From: Kalaharituber pfeilii
Taxonomy: Eukaryota; Ascomycota; Pezizomycetes; Pezizales; Pezizaceae
Assembly (NCBI GenBank): GCA_015179045.1
Contig: WHUZ01000161.1
Location: forward strand, 1-61,941
Direction of reading: 5' to 3'
Length of the DNA stretch: 61,941 nucleotides
How positions within the stretch are numbered: the stretch's first letter is position 1; the number at the start of each line of letters is the position of its first letter. Below the pieces are notes generated by a model, which saw only the letters and a list, made by a program, of their open reading frames with translations, did no database searches and was not told the DNA's origin. The position numbers and the translations under genes were made by a program. Shown in pieces: positions 11,019-20,943 of this stretch.

Positions 11019-12300
11019 AAGCTGCTATAGGGCTCTAATTAGAAATGCTACTCCATTATCTCTAAAAGAGATAACTAGGCTAGGTTTAGTACTAGAAGGA
11101 GCTAATAAGTTTGAAATCTAATAGGTAATAAACTAGACTATGTATCTAGTAGATTAGAATAAGGCCTCAGCCTCTATAGAAAGTCACTATCAGAAAGAGT
11201 ACTTAAGATGGAATCCAGTAAAAATATTTAACTTGAGCTAGATGGCTTATCTTGATAGAAGAACTATTATCAGTAAAAGCTATAACACTCCTACTTAAAG
11301 TTATTTTTATATAAGAATATATTCTAAGTTTTTTATTTACATAATTGGCTATGATAAAGTACTCTCATCATATTAAAGTATATATAATTCTTTAGAAAAT
11401 TTGAGTCTTAAGAAAGCCTTTAAACTAGGCTTTCTATAGTAACTTTTAGTATAGAATTATTAATAGCAATATACTTATAATTTGTATGATCTACTTATTC
11501 TACTAGATATTACTCTAGTAATAGAAATTAAGTAGTATGTTACTTTTTTTTTCGAAGTTATACTATTTCCTAAATCAATTACTAACTATTTATTACTTTC
11601 TTTCAAGATATCTGATAAAGTAAATATAGCAACTAGTTGATACTAATAAAAATATTAAATATTATATTGAAATCAGAATAAATAAGAAACTTATTAATTT
11701 ATCTTAAAAGTGCTTACTAAATTCACTTAGTTTTTCTTTAGTATAGTTTGATTTTAACTGGCATTTACATATCTAATACTTTTTAAGTATGTTTAATGCT
11801 TAATGTTTTTTAATATTTTATGCTCAATTTATATTGCCATAATAAATCAAGATATATTTTTATATAAGTATACTTTATTACCTACTTGAGTAATTTTTTA
11901 TATATATGTAAAATTTTTTTCTAGCCTTTTAATTTTCTTTGCTAAGTATTTTATTCTATACTAGAACCTTGCTATACTAGATAAAAATAGCCAGATTTTA
12001 TAGATCTAGTATAACAAGGAAAAACTGTACTATCTATATTAGCTAATAAAATTATAATGTATAATAAAGAAATTGAAAAAAGATTGCACTAATGTATTTG
12101 GGTAAGTTGATAGTAGATAACATTTCTGAAGTAGTAATAATCTGCCCTCCTGTAATAATCCATTCTCTTAGTACTCCTCATCATACATTCCTTGCTCTAC
12201 TATATATTTTGGATATATTGCAATTATAGAAATTGCTTAATATTATACTAATTTGACATCGCTGAATCAGAATTTATTATTATAATGAGAAAAAAATCAA
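11019..12300. other. Very AT-rich region without identifiable feature
   Basis: No protein-like frame, terminal repeat or array is seen. The base composition resembles the RIP-mutated Gypsy region, so this may be repeat DNA decayed beyond recognition. Confidence 0.4.
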
Positions 12301-13480
12301 AATTCCATTATTTACAACCAAATTCATTAAATAATATCCCTTTAGAGTGTCCAAACTCTTCGACTTAGGGTTAAGATTTAGTTACTTTTACATATTTAGG
12401 GGACATGTTGGGTACCAACGAAGTGCGATGATTTATAACATATATATATATAAGTATAGGGTTTGCCACTTGATCAGATTTGCCTATGTTACTAGCACAT
12501 AGTGACAACTGATGAACTGGCTTGTCATCTGAATCTGGTTGCTGGCACAGCACAAAGTCGCATCTAACTTCGCGCTCGGGAGGTTGCCGGCGCAAGGGCA
12601 CATCGACAGCTCATCGATCTATAGGCAGCTGAACCTCGCGCCCGCGAGATTGCTGACACACAGGCGCATCGACCGGCACCTGTTCTGAACCTTGCACCCC
12701 CGAGCTTGCCCACACGAAGGCGCACCGACAGCTCATCGACAGGCACCTGAACCTCGCGCCCGCGAAGTTGCTAGTACGAAGCCGCATCGACATCCTCCTC
12801 CATCTCGCGCTCGCGAGGTTGACAGCATGGCACGCCGCGCACCCATTGGTCATCGACAGGCGCCTGAACCTCGCGAGGCTGGCAGCGCTGCACCTCGCGC
12901 CCGCGAGGTTGCCACCGCGGGACATGGCACATCGATAGGTTTCAACCTCCCACCCACGAGCTCGCTGGCGCTCAATGCATGCAATGTCACTGGATCTGCA
13001 CCTTGCGTCATCCTCCCACTCGCCAGCCCAGCATGTGGATCTGAAACCTATTAATTCCAGACCGACCTCTTCTCACACAACTCTGCATGCTGGTACTTAC
13101 CTCCCCTCAGCCAACTTCGCGTGCGTGAGGTCGATTATACTAGGTGGTTTAACAGTCAATTACTATCGGGTTCGAGGTTCAGTTCGCGTACGCCAGCTCA
13201 CCCAGAGTTCGCGTACGCCAACTGAGCTGGCACCGGGTCCTCCAGTGAGTCCGCGTACGCCAACTCGCCCACCGGGTCCTCCAGTGAGTTCGCGTACGCC
13301 AACTCAGCTGGCACTGGGCTGGCTAGGTCCTCCAGTGAGTTCGCGTAAGCCAACTCAGTTGGCACTGGGTCCTCCAGTGAGTTCGCGTACGCCAACTCAG
13401 CTGGCACTGGGTCCTCCAGTGAGTTCGCGTACGCCAGCTGAGCTGGCGCTGGAGGAGAAAAGAAAGGGGATATGGGGGGG
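12301..13480. repeat. Double-minisatellite unit, compact copy
   Basis: It shares its entry sequence (CCCTTTAGAGTGT through GGTTGCTGGCACAG) with 54961-55200 and its exit (CAGTCAATTACTATCGGGTTC) with 58550. It holds two arrays: about 12555-12960 with roughly 70-bp monomers around CTCGCGCCCGCGAG, and 13185-13450 with 42-bp units (GAGTTCGCGTACGCCAACTC). The copy at 55-58.7 kb has the same order but a much longer first array. Confidence 0.8.
13185..13450. repeat. 42-bp minisatellite
   Basis: About six units containing GTTCGCGTACGCCAACTC and GGCACTGGGTCCTCCAGT. 42 bp is 14 codons, so the array stays open in several frames; this is a property of the repeat and not evidence for a protein. Confidence 0.85.
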
Positions 13481-13951
13481 GCACAGTGATGGAGTGGCAA
13501 AGGGGGCCGCAACGGCGTTCACAAGATTGAGAATGGGAAAAGGGATGGGGAAGGAGTAGGAAGTCAGGATTGGGAAAACGATGGAGGGGAGTGTATGTGG
13601 ATGTGGAGAGAAGCAAACGGCAGACCACCTGGCGTTCAGGTGTGAGGAGGTAGAATACTTGGAAGGATGGGGAAGGTGGGAGGACATTGACGACAAGAAA
13701 TGTACGGTAGAGCAGCAGAATGGGGAGGGGACGAATTTTTCGTTTGTGTGAAGGTGGCGGTGGAAGAAAGTTGTCGCCATTTTTATTGCCTCGTGGAGGT
13801 GGGGCGGGGAGGGGTCGGGTTTTCGTTTGTAGGGATGGTGGTGGAAGAGCTAGGTAGATAAGCCTGCCTCCAGGCTTCGAGAGTTTAGAGCCAGGGGCCC
13901 TGCCATGGTGAATAGCTACAAGCGGGGTCACGTGAATTAAAAAACAAACAA
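13481..13951 (+). mobile_element. LINE-B 3' end with pol C-terminus
   Basis: Reading gives FTRLRMGKGM, then the finger CGCGEKQTADHLAFRC, then the 3' UTR ending GGCCCTGCCATGG and GGGGTCACGTGAATTAAAAA. The same order occurs at about 54150-54650. The left end lies inside the 42-bp array. The copy is 5'-truncated and non-functional. Confidence 0.75.
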
Positions 13952-14640
13952 AATCCTCTACTGCTGAGTTCGTGAACGCCTACTGGGTCCTCTACTGAGT
14001 GGGCGTCCACTGAGTTCTTTTTTTTTTTTTAATATATATATCATTTATCTCTTACTCTACTGAGTTTGCAAACACCTACTGAATCTGCTGAGTATTTGCC
14101 GTTGCGTACAATGACCTATTTTCTACATGCACAATAAGAGCAACAAAATAACCTATAGATTTTTTACGATGAGGGCAATAAAATAACCTATAGATTTTCT
14201 ACATGCGCGATGAGGGCAATTGCGATGTATTTACTATAAGTCAAATTCAGTCCATTCTGCCACATCTCCCACCACCGAGGGAGGCCTACCATGCCTGATG
14301 AATCTCCCACCACCGAGGGAGGCCTGCCATACCTGTAAAGTTGAGCTCACTCTGCCACACCTTGCAGCATGAAAAGGGGTCTGTTGATAGGAGTATGTAG
14401 TACTTCTGAGGCCATCTACGTCTGCCGCACTTGTTGCATTATCAAAGAACACTATGTGATTTTCAGCGTGTCTTGCTAGTAAAGTTTCAGCTCAGGCCTG
14501 AGACTATAAAACGTAATTTTGACAGTATTAACTAGCAACCCGAAGCATACTGATCAACAGTTCATCACGCTCAATCTGGGTACATTATCCTAGTATCGTT
14601 TTTGAGGCTGACCAGTGTAACATAACATCCGACTCGGATG
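13952..14640. repeat. Degenerate repeat spacer
   Basis: It holds a poly(T) near 14019-14031, two degenerate 58-bp-type monomers (ATAACCTATAGATTTTCTACATG, 14105-14230) and a direct duplication of CCCACCACCGAGGGAGGCCT (about 14269-14325). No gene is seen. Confidence 0.5.
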
Positions 14641-15069
14641 GCTGAAGTAGCCCAAGCAACCAACAACTGGAGCCCCTTTGTTTTATCCTTACTCGTGTGC
14701 GGCTATGGCGAGATTTGCAATAATGTAAACTTCATCTCAATTCAGCAATGTCCTAAGAGGGTACCATATACATACTGCGATGTTGCCAAATTGAGACAAT
14801 TATCCGCTATAAGGGCACTAGATATATTGTGCATATATCAAGTATATTAAGCATGCGCATCTGAAAAAGCAGTCAATTTCCCCAACCCGGAGTAGAAATT
14901 CACTCTTTGACCATGTGTATGAGATATTGAGCATATTGAGTATATTGAACATCTTACACATATTGGCCGTATGAATTAGATATTGAGTATATACATGAGA
15001 TATTGTGTATAATTATACATTAGACTACGTGAATGAGATATTAGGTATATTATACATGTTAATTGTATG
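14641..15069. repeat. Dispersed sequence shared with 54.7 and 59.4 kb
   Basis: The segment from GCTGAAGTAGCCCAAG through CTGCGATGTTGCCAAATTGAG recurs at about 54720-54960 and 59410-59600. The distant copies carry T/A where this one has C/G. The right part is a simple GAGATATTGAGTATAT-like repeat (about 14925-15060). Confidence 0.7.
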
Positions 15070-15774
15070 TGTTACGGGCGTGAGGGGCTCGGCTCCGGTG
15101 GGCGCTGGAAGGGACCGGATGTTACGGCTACGGTGGGTGAATACGGCGGGTCGGAATGGCTACGGAGGTGTATACGGCGGACCGGAAGGGCAGCTACTCG
15201 GCGTGGGGTGCGCAGCGGAGCGGAGTGATTCACGGGCGTAATGAGGGAACGATAGGTTCAGAGTTATAGAGGACTTAGGACACCGCTAGTGTCTTGATTC
15301 TTCTAACTATGCTATCGCCAGCTAGCGCTTATATAGACTTCAGCGCAGCCATACATGAGGAGTCAACAAATGAATAATTGGCTGGCAATGCGGCGATTCC
15401 TTATCAATGCCAATACCCATGGTCATAGGCACACGTAACGAAAACATGCAAAAATAGTACGGGACAAAGATAACGAATATACTAATGCATGTGCGTATAT
15501 TAATAGAGCTTCCGTCAATCGAGTATATGCATCAAGCTGCATTCCGAATGACACACCCTTCCGTAGTACTGCCCTATCTAAACGATGCGAGAATCAACAG
15601 CCAAGCCTAACGGGTGATCAGTCCGGTCAATCAGCATTGGTCTTATGTTCGATTACAGGGTCAGCGTTATCCCCTTGGCCGGTAAGTCTTCACCTTTAGC
15701 CGTGACAGCTAGTTAGCAGTGGAACCCTTGCCTCTTGCCACAGTGGTAGGTAAGTTTCCACCCTAGCCGTAACA
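15070..15774 (+). mobile_element. LTR-1 copy, little mutated
   Basis: It runs from TGTTACGGGCGTGAGG to CTAGCCGTAACA. U3 has two 33-bp-type units (GGTCGGAATGGCTACGGAGG). A CTTATATAGAC TATA box lies near 15328. Flanks GTATG and CTGTT do not match, so it may be one LTR of a lost element or a recombination product. Confidence 0.8.
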
Positions 15775-16075
15775 CTGTTGCATAAAATGACCTATTTTGT
15801 CCATATGCAATGAGAGTATTTTTGACATATTTCTTATGCGCAACATAACCTATTTTCGACATGCGCGACAAGGTCATTTTCCACGTATTTGCCATATGCA
15901 AAATGGTTTATTTCTACATGCCCTGCCCAATGCTTAATGGCTTTCATAGTAGTTTGCTGTAGCGACCGGTATGCGTGCTATTTTACCTGGCCTTGGCAAA
16001 CTAGGGCACTTGACATAGGTATAGTGTACCAGGTCTTGAGCTAGGTGGAAATCACACTGGGGCCCTTCTATCATG
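15775..16075. repeat. 58-bp satellite monomers and shared spacer
   Basis: It contains AAAATGACCTATTTTNNNCATATGCG-type monomers, then the spacer CTTGGCAAACTAGGGC through AGCTAGGTGGAAATCACA, also found at 35905-35990 and 43445-43530. Confidence 0.7.
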
Positions 16076-16275
16076 TGTTAAGGATTCACCGCAATCGTAG
16101 GGCGGGGATGTGACAGTATGCGTGCATATGTAATATAGGTGATATGTGACAGCCGGCCGCCAGCGTCGCAGTGGTGAAATGTGCTACAGTATATGAGGAC
16201 TAGTGAGTATCGCTGATCAAGTGTCTTTTTGGCCTGGCAGACGGTAACTCTCTGTGTTTACCACCATCCGTTACA
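16076..16275 (+). mobile_element. Solo LTR-2 with TSD TCATG
   Basis: 200 bp from TGTTAAGGATTCACCGC to CCATCCGTTACA, flanked by a perfect TCATG (16071-16075, 16276-16280). Other copies: 35299-35513, 42498-42712 and 51724-52704. Confidence 0.9.
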
Positions 16276-16890
16276 TCATGTACGCGGCAGATAGGCATGT
16301 GAAATATGCCGAAAACTGGAGGGCATGTTAAATACATTGAAAACAGGCATTTCGTATATGTGAATTACGTCGGAGAATTGCCATTTTGCACCTGAATAGA
16401 ATGGGTATGTTAAACACTATGAAAATTGGCTTGTCGCACATGTAGAAACTAGACTATTTGGCACATGTTAAATACATCGAAATTAGCTCCTTGCACATGT
16501 AGGAAATGGACCATTTTACGCATGTAAAATATGTCAAAAAATTGCGTTCTCATGCCCGTGTGGGTATTTCAAATATGCAAAATGGCGTATTCCACACGTG
16601 TGCGATGGGGGCATTTCAGATGCATTTACTAGGCGCAAAATACCCTATTCCATGTATATGTAAGGAAACAATTTTCCACACATCCGCCGTGAGCCAGTTT
16701 TCGAGGTGTCAACATGCACAAAATTGCCTATTTTAGGTATGCATGATTTGCTAGCTTGGGGCGTATTTCATGTGCCGATTTCCATAGGCGCTCATTGCAA
16801 AAAAGGGGTCCCAGTGGTCAGGCCGCATGTACTACTCTTGCCACTAGCCCATATAGAGACTAGAAAGCGGTATCACCTTGGCATGGCACC
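16276..16890. repeat. Degenerate 58-bp-type satellite region
   Basis: Diverged monomers with GCATGTTAAATAC, CACATGTAGAAA and GCAAAATGGC motifs and no regular unit. No gene is supported. Confidence 0.5.
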
Positions 16891-17330
16891 GTTTCCTAGT
16901 ACCGAAATGGCTACTGATACTGAAATGTCTGCGAAAATGGCTACTGAAAATGAATCTTGAAATGGCTATGATACGGAAATGGCTACTAAAATGAGTACTG
17001 AAATGACTGCTGAAATGGCCACTGAAATGGCTGTTAAAAAAGTCACGAAAATGGCTGCTCAAATGGCTACCGAAGTTGCCACTTCAATGGTGGCTAGTAA
17101 AATGGCTACCAAAATGGCTGCCGAGATGGATACTGCAGTGCACTGGCTTCTGAGACGAATAGCTACCAAAAGGGATGCTGAAATGGCTGCTGAAATGGCT
17201 GCTGAAATGGCCACCGGAATGGCTGCCTAAATACCTCACTATAGCCTGCCAGGCAGCACGCGAGTAATGAAATAAAAAAAAAAAAAAAGAAAAAAAAATG
17301 GCTGCCTAAATAAATGGATGCCCGAATTGG
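16891..17330. repeat. 12-bp array (GCTGAAATGGCT) with LINE-A micro-insertion
   Basis: Units of the form RCTGAAATGGCN repeat from about 16900 to 17232. They resume after a 64-bp LINE-A tail. The same 12-mer forms arrays near 24.6, 29.5, 33.1, 37.8 and 46.1 kb. Because 12 is a multiple of three, the array translates as AEMATEMA-type text. Confidence 0.85.
17234..17297 (+). mobile_element. 64-bp LINE-A tail insertion with 15-bp TSD
   Basis: The insert has the LINE-A end (ATAGCCTG, then GCACGCGAGTAATGAAATA) and an A-rich tail. ATGGCTGCCTAAATA is duplicated perfectly on both sides (17219-17233, 17298-17312), as expected of target-primed reverse transcription. Confidence 0.9.
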
Positions 17331-17465
17331 CTACTGCAAAGGTGCGCTGCAAAGGTATGCTGCTATTGCGCTGCGAAAGTGCACTGCCATTGCACGCTGC
17401 TATTGCATTGCGAAAGCACACTGTCATTGCGTGCTGCCATTGTGCTGCAAAAGTGCACTGCCCCG
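17331..17465. repeat. 24-bp array
   Basis: Units of GTGCNCTGCCATTGCACTGCRAAG type, the same family as at 19015-19180, 25285-25425, 33200-33340 and 40265-40470. Confidence 0.75.
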
Positions 17466-17563
17466 ATAGAGGGAGGGGTTCGGGGGTCACCCATACAAAA
17501 TTTCAGTCGTACGCCGGTGGGTGCCAGGGGTATTTTCCTTCAAACCTTGGCATGCGGCATCAA

Positions 17564-18164
17564 AGAGAGGATGCGATTCAAAGCCAGCTTGACTCCAAAC
17601 CTTCTGACCAAGCTCAAATTGGCAAAGCAGGTAAAATATAGCTGGCTCTGTGAATTCAGGATGCGATTTCACTGGGGTGCCTGGACAATAAGGACAGGGG
17701 GTTTAGCAGGGGTTCCGTCTGGCTCTATTGATGTGAAAAATATTTATTTACTTTAACAAATATCAATCATACGTGCCTTTATACCGATTATACTTATCTT
17801 TATACCTGTTCTCGCACTCCTACACATCCACAATGCTATCTGAACATTTGCTAATTGGACTTATCAGAATGGGGTGGATCAAGCATTCTCTCGATTGTAG
17901 GGGCGTTCTCTAGTGCTGAGCTGAATGGGCAGTAGTGTTCTCGTATGGCATGGAGTTCTCGTGTGGTATAGAGTTTGTATATGCATACAATTGATTTTTT
18001 CTATGAATTTGTTAAAGCCACGTTAACTGAAAAAACACAATTTTCTCAGCCAGTCTGGCTGGCTTTTGACCCATGCTGGCTCTATCGCAAGGGTGTTGAT
18101 CCGGGGTCCTGGTCGTCGTGCCAGGGCCCCTGCAAATAGAGCCAGTTGACTTCGCATCCTCTCT
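17564..18164. mobile_element. 601-bp TIR element interrupting a shared repeat
   Basis: The left end AGAGAGGATGCGATTCA and right end TTCGCATCCTCTCT are inverted (13 bp perfect). Sequence left and right of it (GGCATGCGGCAT and AATTAAACTCAAGTTGG type) is continuous at 37255-37275 and 45580-45605, so those loci are empty sites. Subterminal GGCTCTATT/AGGATGCGATT motifs recur inside. There is no transposase frame. Superfamily unknown; the TSD seems very short (AA or none). Confidence 0.7.
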
Positions 18165-18372
18165 AATTAAACTAAAGTTGGACGCTTTTTTTCTATGCTA
18201 GCATGGGCATTTCTGATGCTAGCAACAAATGGGGGTCGACGCCAGCCGAAATTAAAATCGCTAGCACGGATATCACATAACTTATTTTTATCACATTACG
18301 GCCCTTGCTTCCACTTTGAGTATATGGACACTGTAGCAGTAGTTATACGTTGTGTTATCCCATAAAACTACA
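18165..18372. repeat. Shared spacer of the mosaic repeat
   Basis: It resumes the sequence seen at 37267-37450 and 45597-45740 (CTATGCTAGCATGGGCAT, GATGCTAGCNACAAATGG). No gene. Confidence 0.6.
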
Positions 18373-18490
18373 GCTGGTCATAGTCGCGCAACTGGTAGGG
18401 TGCGAGCCCAAGAAGCGGGGGTGTTCTACCCACCCAGTAGGCAGCCCGAGCGTGGCCCAGGTTCTGAGTTCGAACCACGGGGTGACTGGC
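18373..18490 (+). ncRNA. tRNA-like sequence with A/B-box-like motifs
   Basis: GCTGGTC (18373-18379) can pair with GACTGGC (18484-18490) as a 7-bp acceptor-like stem with G-U pairs. CGCGC and GTGCG around AACTGGTAGG resemble a D arm and A box. GAGTTCGAACCAC resembles a T loop and B box. A T6 run follows at about 18500, like a Pol III stop. The anticodon region does not fold convincingly and the span is long (118 nt). It is more likely a tRNA-derived relic or SINE head than a working tRNA. Confidence 0.25.
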
Positions 18491-18988
18491 TACTTCTACT
18501 TTTTTGCATTGCGTAGGATTGATTTTTGACAAATTTCATATGGGCAAAATGGCCTTTCCAAATATGCACAGGAATTCAAATCAACATATGCAGATTGGTC
18601 TATTTTCTGCATGCCGGAGGAGCCAATTCTCTAGTCTCGTAACCAGCCAAGCCAAGCCTCGACATTTTTAACATGTGCAAAATGGTATATTTTATACATG
18701 TGCAACGAGCCAATTGTGACATATTTAACATGCGCCGCGACCGCTATTTTAATGGTCGGCGCGGTGGTTGACTCCTGCAGCGACCGTGAGTACTATTTTA
18801 CCTGGCCTTGGCATATGCCTTGACAGATGCATGGTAAGCCGTTTTTAACATGTGCAAAATGGTCTATTTTCTATATGCATGATGAGGGCATTTGCGACGT
18901 ATTTAGCATTTGCAAAATGGTCTGTTTTATGGCCTGCCCGGTGGTTGATGCCTTGCATAGTAATTTTTTTTTTTTTTTTTTTTAACAG
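18491..18988. repeat. Diverged 58-bp-type monomers
   Basis: Repeated GCAAAATGGTCTATTTT and ATTTAACATGYGC motifs, ending in a poly(T) at 18964-18983. No gene. Confidence 0.6.
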
Positions 18989-19190
18989 CATTGTCATTTA
19001 AATTGTGCTGCCGCAAAGGTGCGTTGCCATTGCACTGCAAAGGTGCGTTGCCATTGCACTGCAAAGGTGCGCTGCCATTGTACTGCAAAGGTGCGCTGCC
19101 ATTGCACTGCAAAGGTGCGCTGCCATTGTACTGCATGGTGCGCTGCCATTGCACTGCAAAGGTGCGCTGCCATTGCACTGAAGAAATGGA
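18989..19190. repeat. 24-bp array
   Basis: About seven near-identical units (GGTGCGCTGCCATTGCACTG plus CAAA). It is open in several frames because 24 is a multiple of three. Confidence 0.9.
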
Positions 19191-19208
19191 TCCGCCGCGT
19201 ATGTACTA

Positions 19209-19520
19209 GACAGAAAAATAAGTATTTGGACAGGGGATAAATGCATATTTATGCGCCATGCAGTATTCGGCAGAAACTAGCATATTTTCGTCTGGTGATA
19301 GCCATAAGACAGTCCAAATTTTGTGATAGGGTGTCCAACTTCATTATGTAAGAAAGTATGTGGACAGCTGACGTGATGAAATTTGGACAGCTGACATAAT
19401 GAATTTGGACTTTTACACCTATTCTTTACTGCCAAGCATACGAAAATATGCTAGTTTCTGCCAAATACCGCATAGCGCAAAATATGCATTATCCCCTGTC
19501 CAAATACTTATTTTTCTGTC
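19209..19520. mobile_element. MITE-1, intact copy
   Basis: 312 bp with long TIRs: GACAGAAAAATAAGTATTTG at the left and its complement at the right, with similarity reaching about 80 bp inward (GCTAGTTTCTGCC / GGCAGAAACTAGC). TA flanks both ends (19207-19208, 19521-19522). It has no coding capacity, and a transposase in trans is presumed. Confidence 0.9.
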
Positions 19521-19522
19521 TA

Positions 19523-20269
19523 TGGTGGAGTGCACCTAGAAGGGACCACTGGTTACATTCCGTCGCGCGCTGACTAATACACCTATTTTTTTTTTTTTAT
19601 TTTTTTTTGTTAGGTGGGGGGGGGGGGGGGGGGTGTACCCTAGACACAGGCTCCCCAGTTGGCCTCAGTCCGCTTTCTGGCACCGTCAGGCCCCGGCCAC
19701 AATACACTCACATTTGGCATCTCATCTTTGCAATAGAGAGATTGGACAACCTGGAGCTCGTGGGCATTTGGTATTATTCTATCAGTGTTTTTATTGTGAG
19801 CTAAACTCTAATGAATTTTTTGGGGCAGCTGCAAAATGCTATACCAATGATCATTGTGAGTATAACTTCGAAGCATTATGATTGACAATTCCATGCAGCC
19901 TTGAGTCTGTTTCCGATATGGCAATCATTTTGTATAAATGTTTACCTATTATGCATGCATATCGCTATGGTAGTGACAAAGGAATATGTGGATCATTTCC
20001 AAATAGAGTAAGGATTTCCTGTACTAGTACTGATCTAGCATTCTTGGCACGTTGCATTTTTCAGCTCTCCCATACAAAGTGCCTCCTTTTCAATCTGCTT
20101 CTACATACTCATTAATTTTTTTTTTTTTTTGATAGAGGACATCAAAATGTAGAGCAGACAAAATACTACGTATTAATGTCCTTTAGGTTTCAATCAGATG
20201 TGGTTTGATAATATAGTAGCACTTCAAACGTGGTGGCTATAAGTGGTCCCTTATAGGTGCACTCCACCA
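19523..20269. mobile_element. 747-bp TIR element sharing its TA with MITE-1
   Basis: The left end TGGTGGAGTGCACCTAGAAG and right end CCTTATAGGTGCACTCCACC are inverted for about 30 bp. TA flanks it (19521-19522, 20270-20271), so the left TA is also the right TA of MITE-1. A poly(T)/poly(G) stretch lies at 19588-19632. Internal frames are short (under 85 codons) and unlike a transposase, so it is non-autonomous. The TA target suggests a Tc1/mariner-like class. Confidence 0.8.
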
Positions 20270-20271
20270 TA

Positions 20272-20943
20272 GTAAAATAGGGCATTTTGTGCACATTAAG
20301 TGGGCTATCCTGGTGCTGAGTCATACGTGAACTGAGTCATTCCCGTCCTAGAGTTTGCTTCGCTTTCTCCTCTCGCATCTCCGTACTCCTTAGAAAACAA
20401 CGCCGCAGCCCCATCACGATAGCAGCCCCCTCCGCCTTCTATTCCGGCGAAACACACCTTGCAAACCCGCAAACACGCAGCATCTCGCCTTCACAGCATC
20501 CCCCCTTCGCAGCAACTGCCTTCCCCTCCTAGCTCTCAGCAGCTCCTCAGGTACGCCACGCAATACCCCCCTCACAGTCTCCCCCCCGCAGCAAGAGCAT
20601 CTCACTCAAACTTTTTTACAGAACTCCTCGTCGCGCACTGAATTTACGCGCACTGAATTTACGCGTGGTGAGTTCACGCGCCGCAGAAGAACTCATACGC
20701 CGCAGAACTCGCGCCGATTTTACGCATGCTGAATTCCTGAGGTGTACTCACGCCTAACTTACCTACTGGCCGACTTGCCAGCCTAACACCTTCACATTTT
20801 CACTTGCTTGTTGCTTCTTCACTTCTCCTTTCACTTTTTGCCAGACTATTCACTGTGTAAAACATTCTATGCGTAGTGCCTGAATTTTTACAAAGTTAGC
20901 ACCTTAATTATTTGTGCGCAACGCCTAATAATTTTGGTGGAAG
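20272..20943 (+). promoter_or_regulatory. Upstream region of the oxygenase-like gene
   Basis: Unlike its surroundings, this has no known repeat family. It is pyrimidine-rich (20360-20640) and then carries short ACGCG-containing repeats (TGAATTTACGCG, twice near 20640-20665). A leader of this kind is common before fungal genes. No TATA box is assigned. Confidence 0.35.

Noticed and set aside
13323..13931. Minus-strand 202-codon frame across the 42-bp array and LINE-B
   Set aside because: It is the antisense of a LINE-B pol end with RNase H/finger motifs in the plus frame, fused by chance to array text.
14015..14050. Poly(T) with ATATATATCATTTATCTC as a LINE-A micro-insertion
   Set aside because: The tail sequence does not match TATCATTACTCGC well and only a loose CTGAGTT repeat flanks it.
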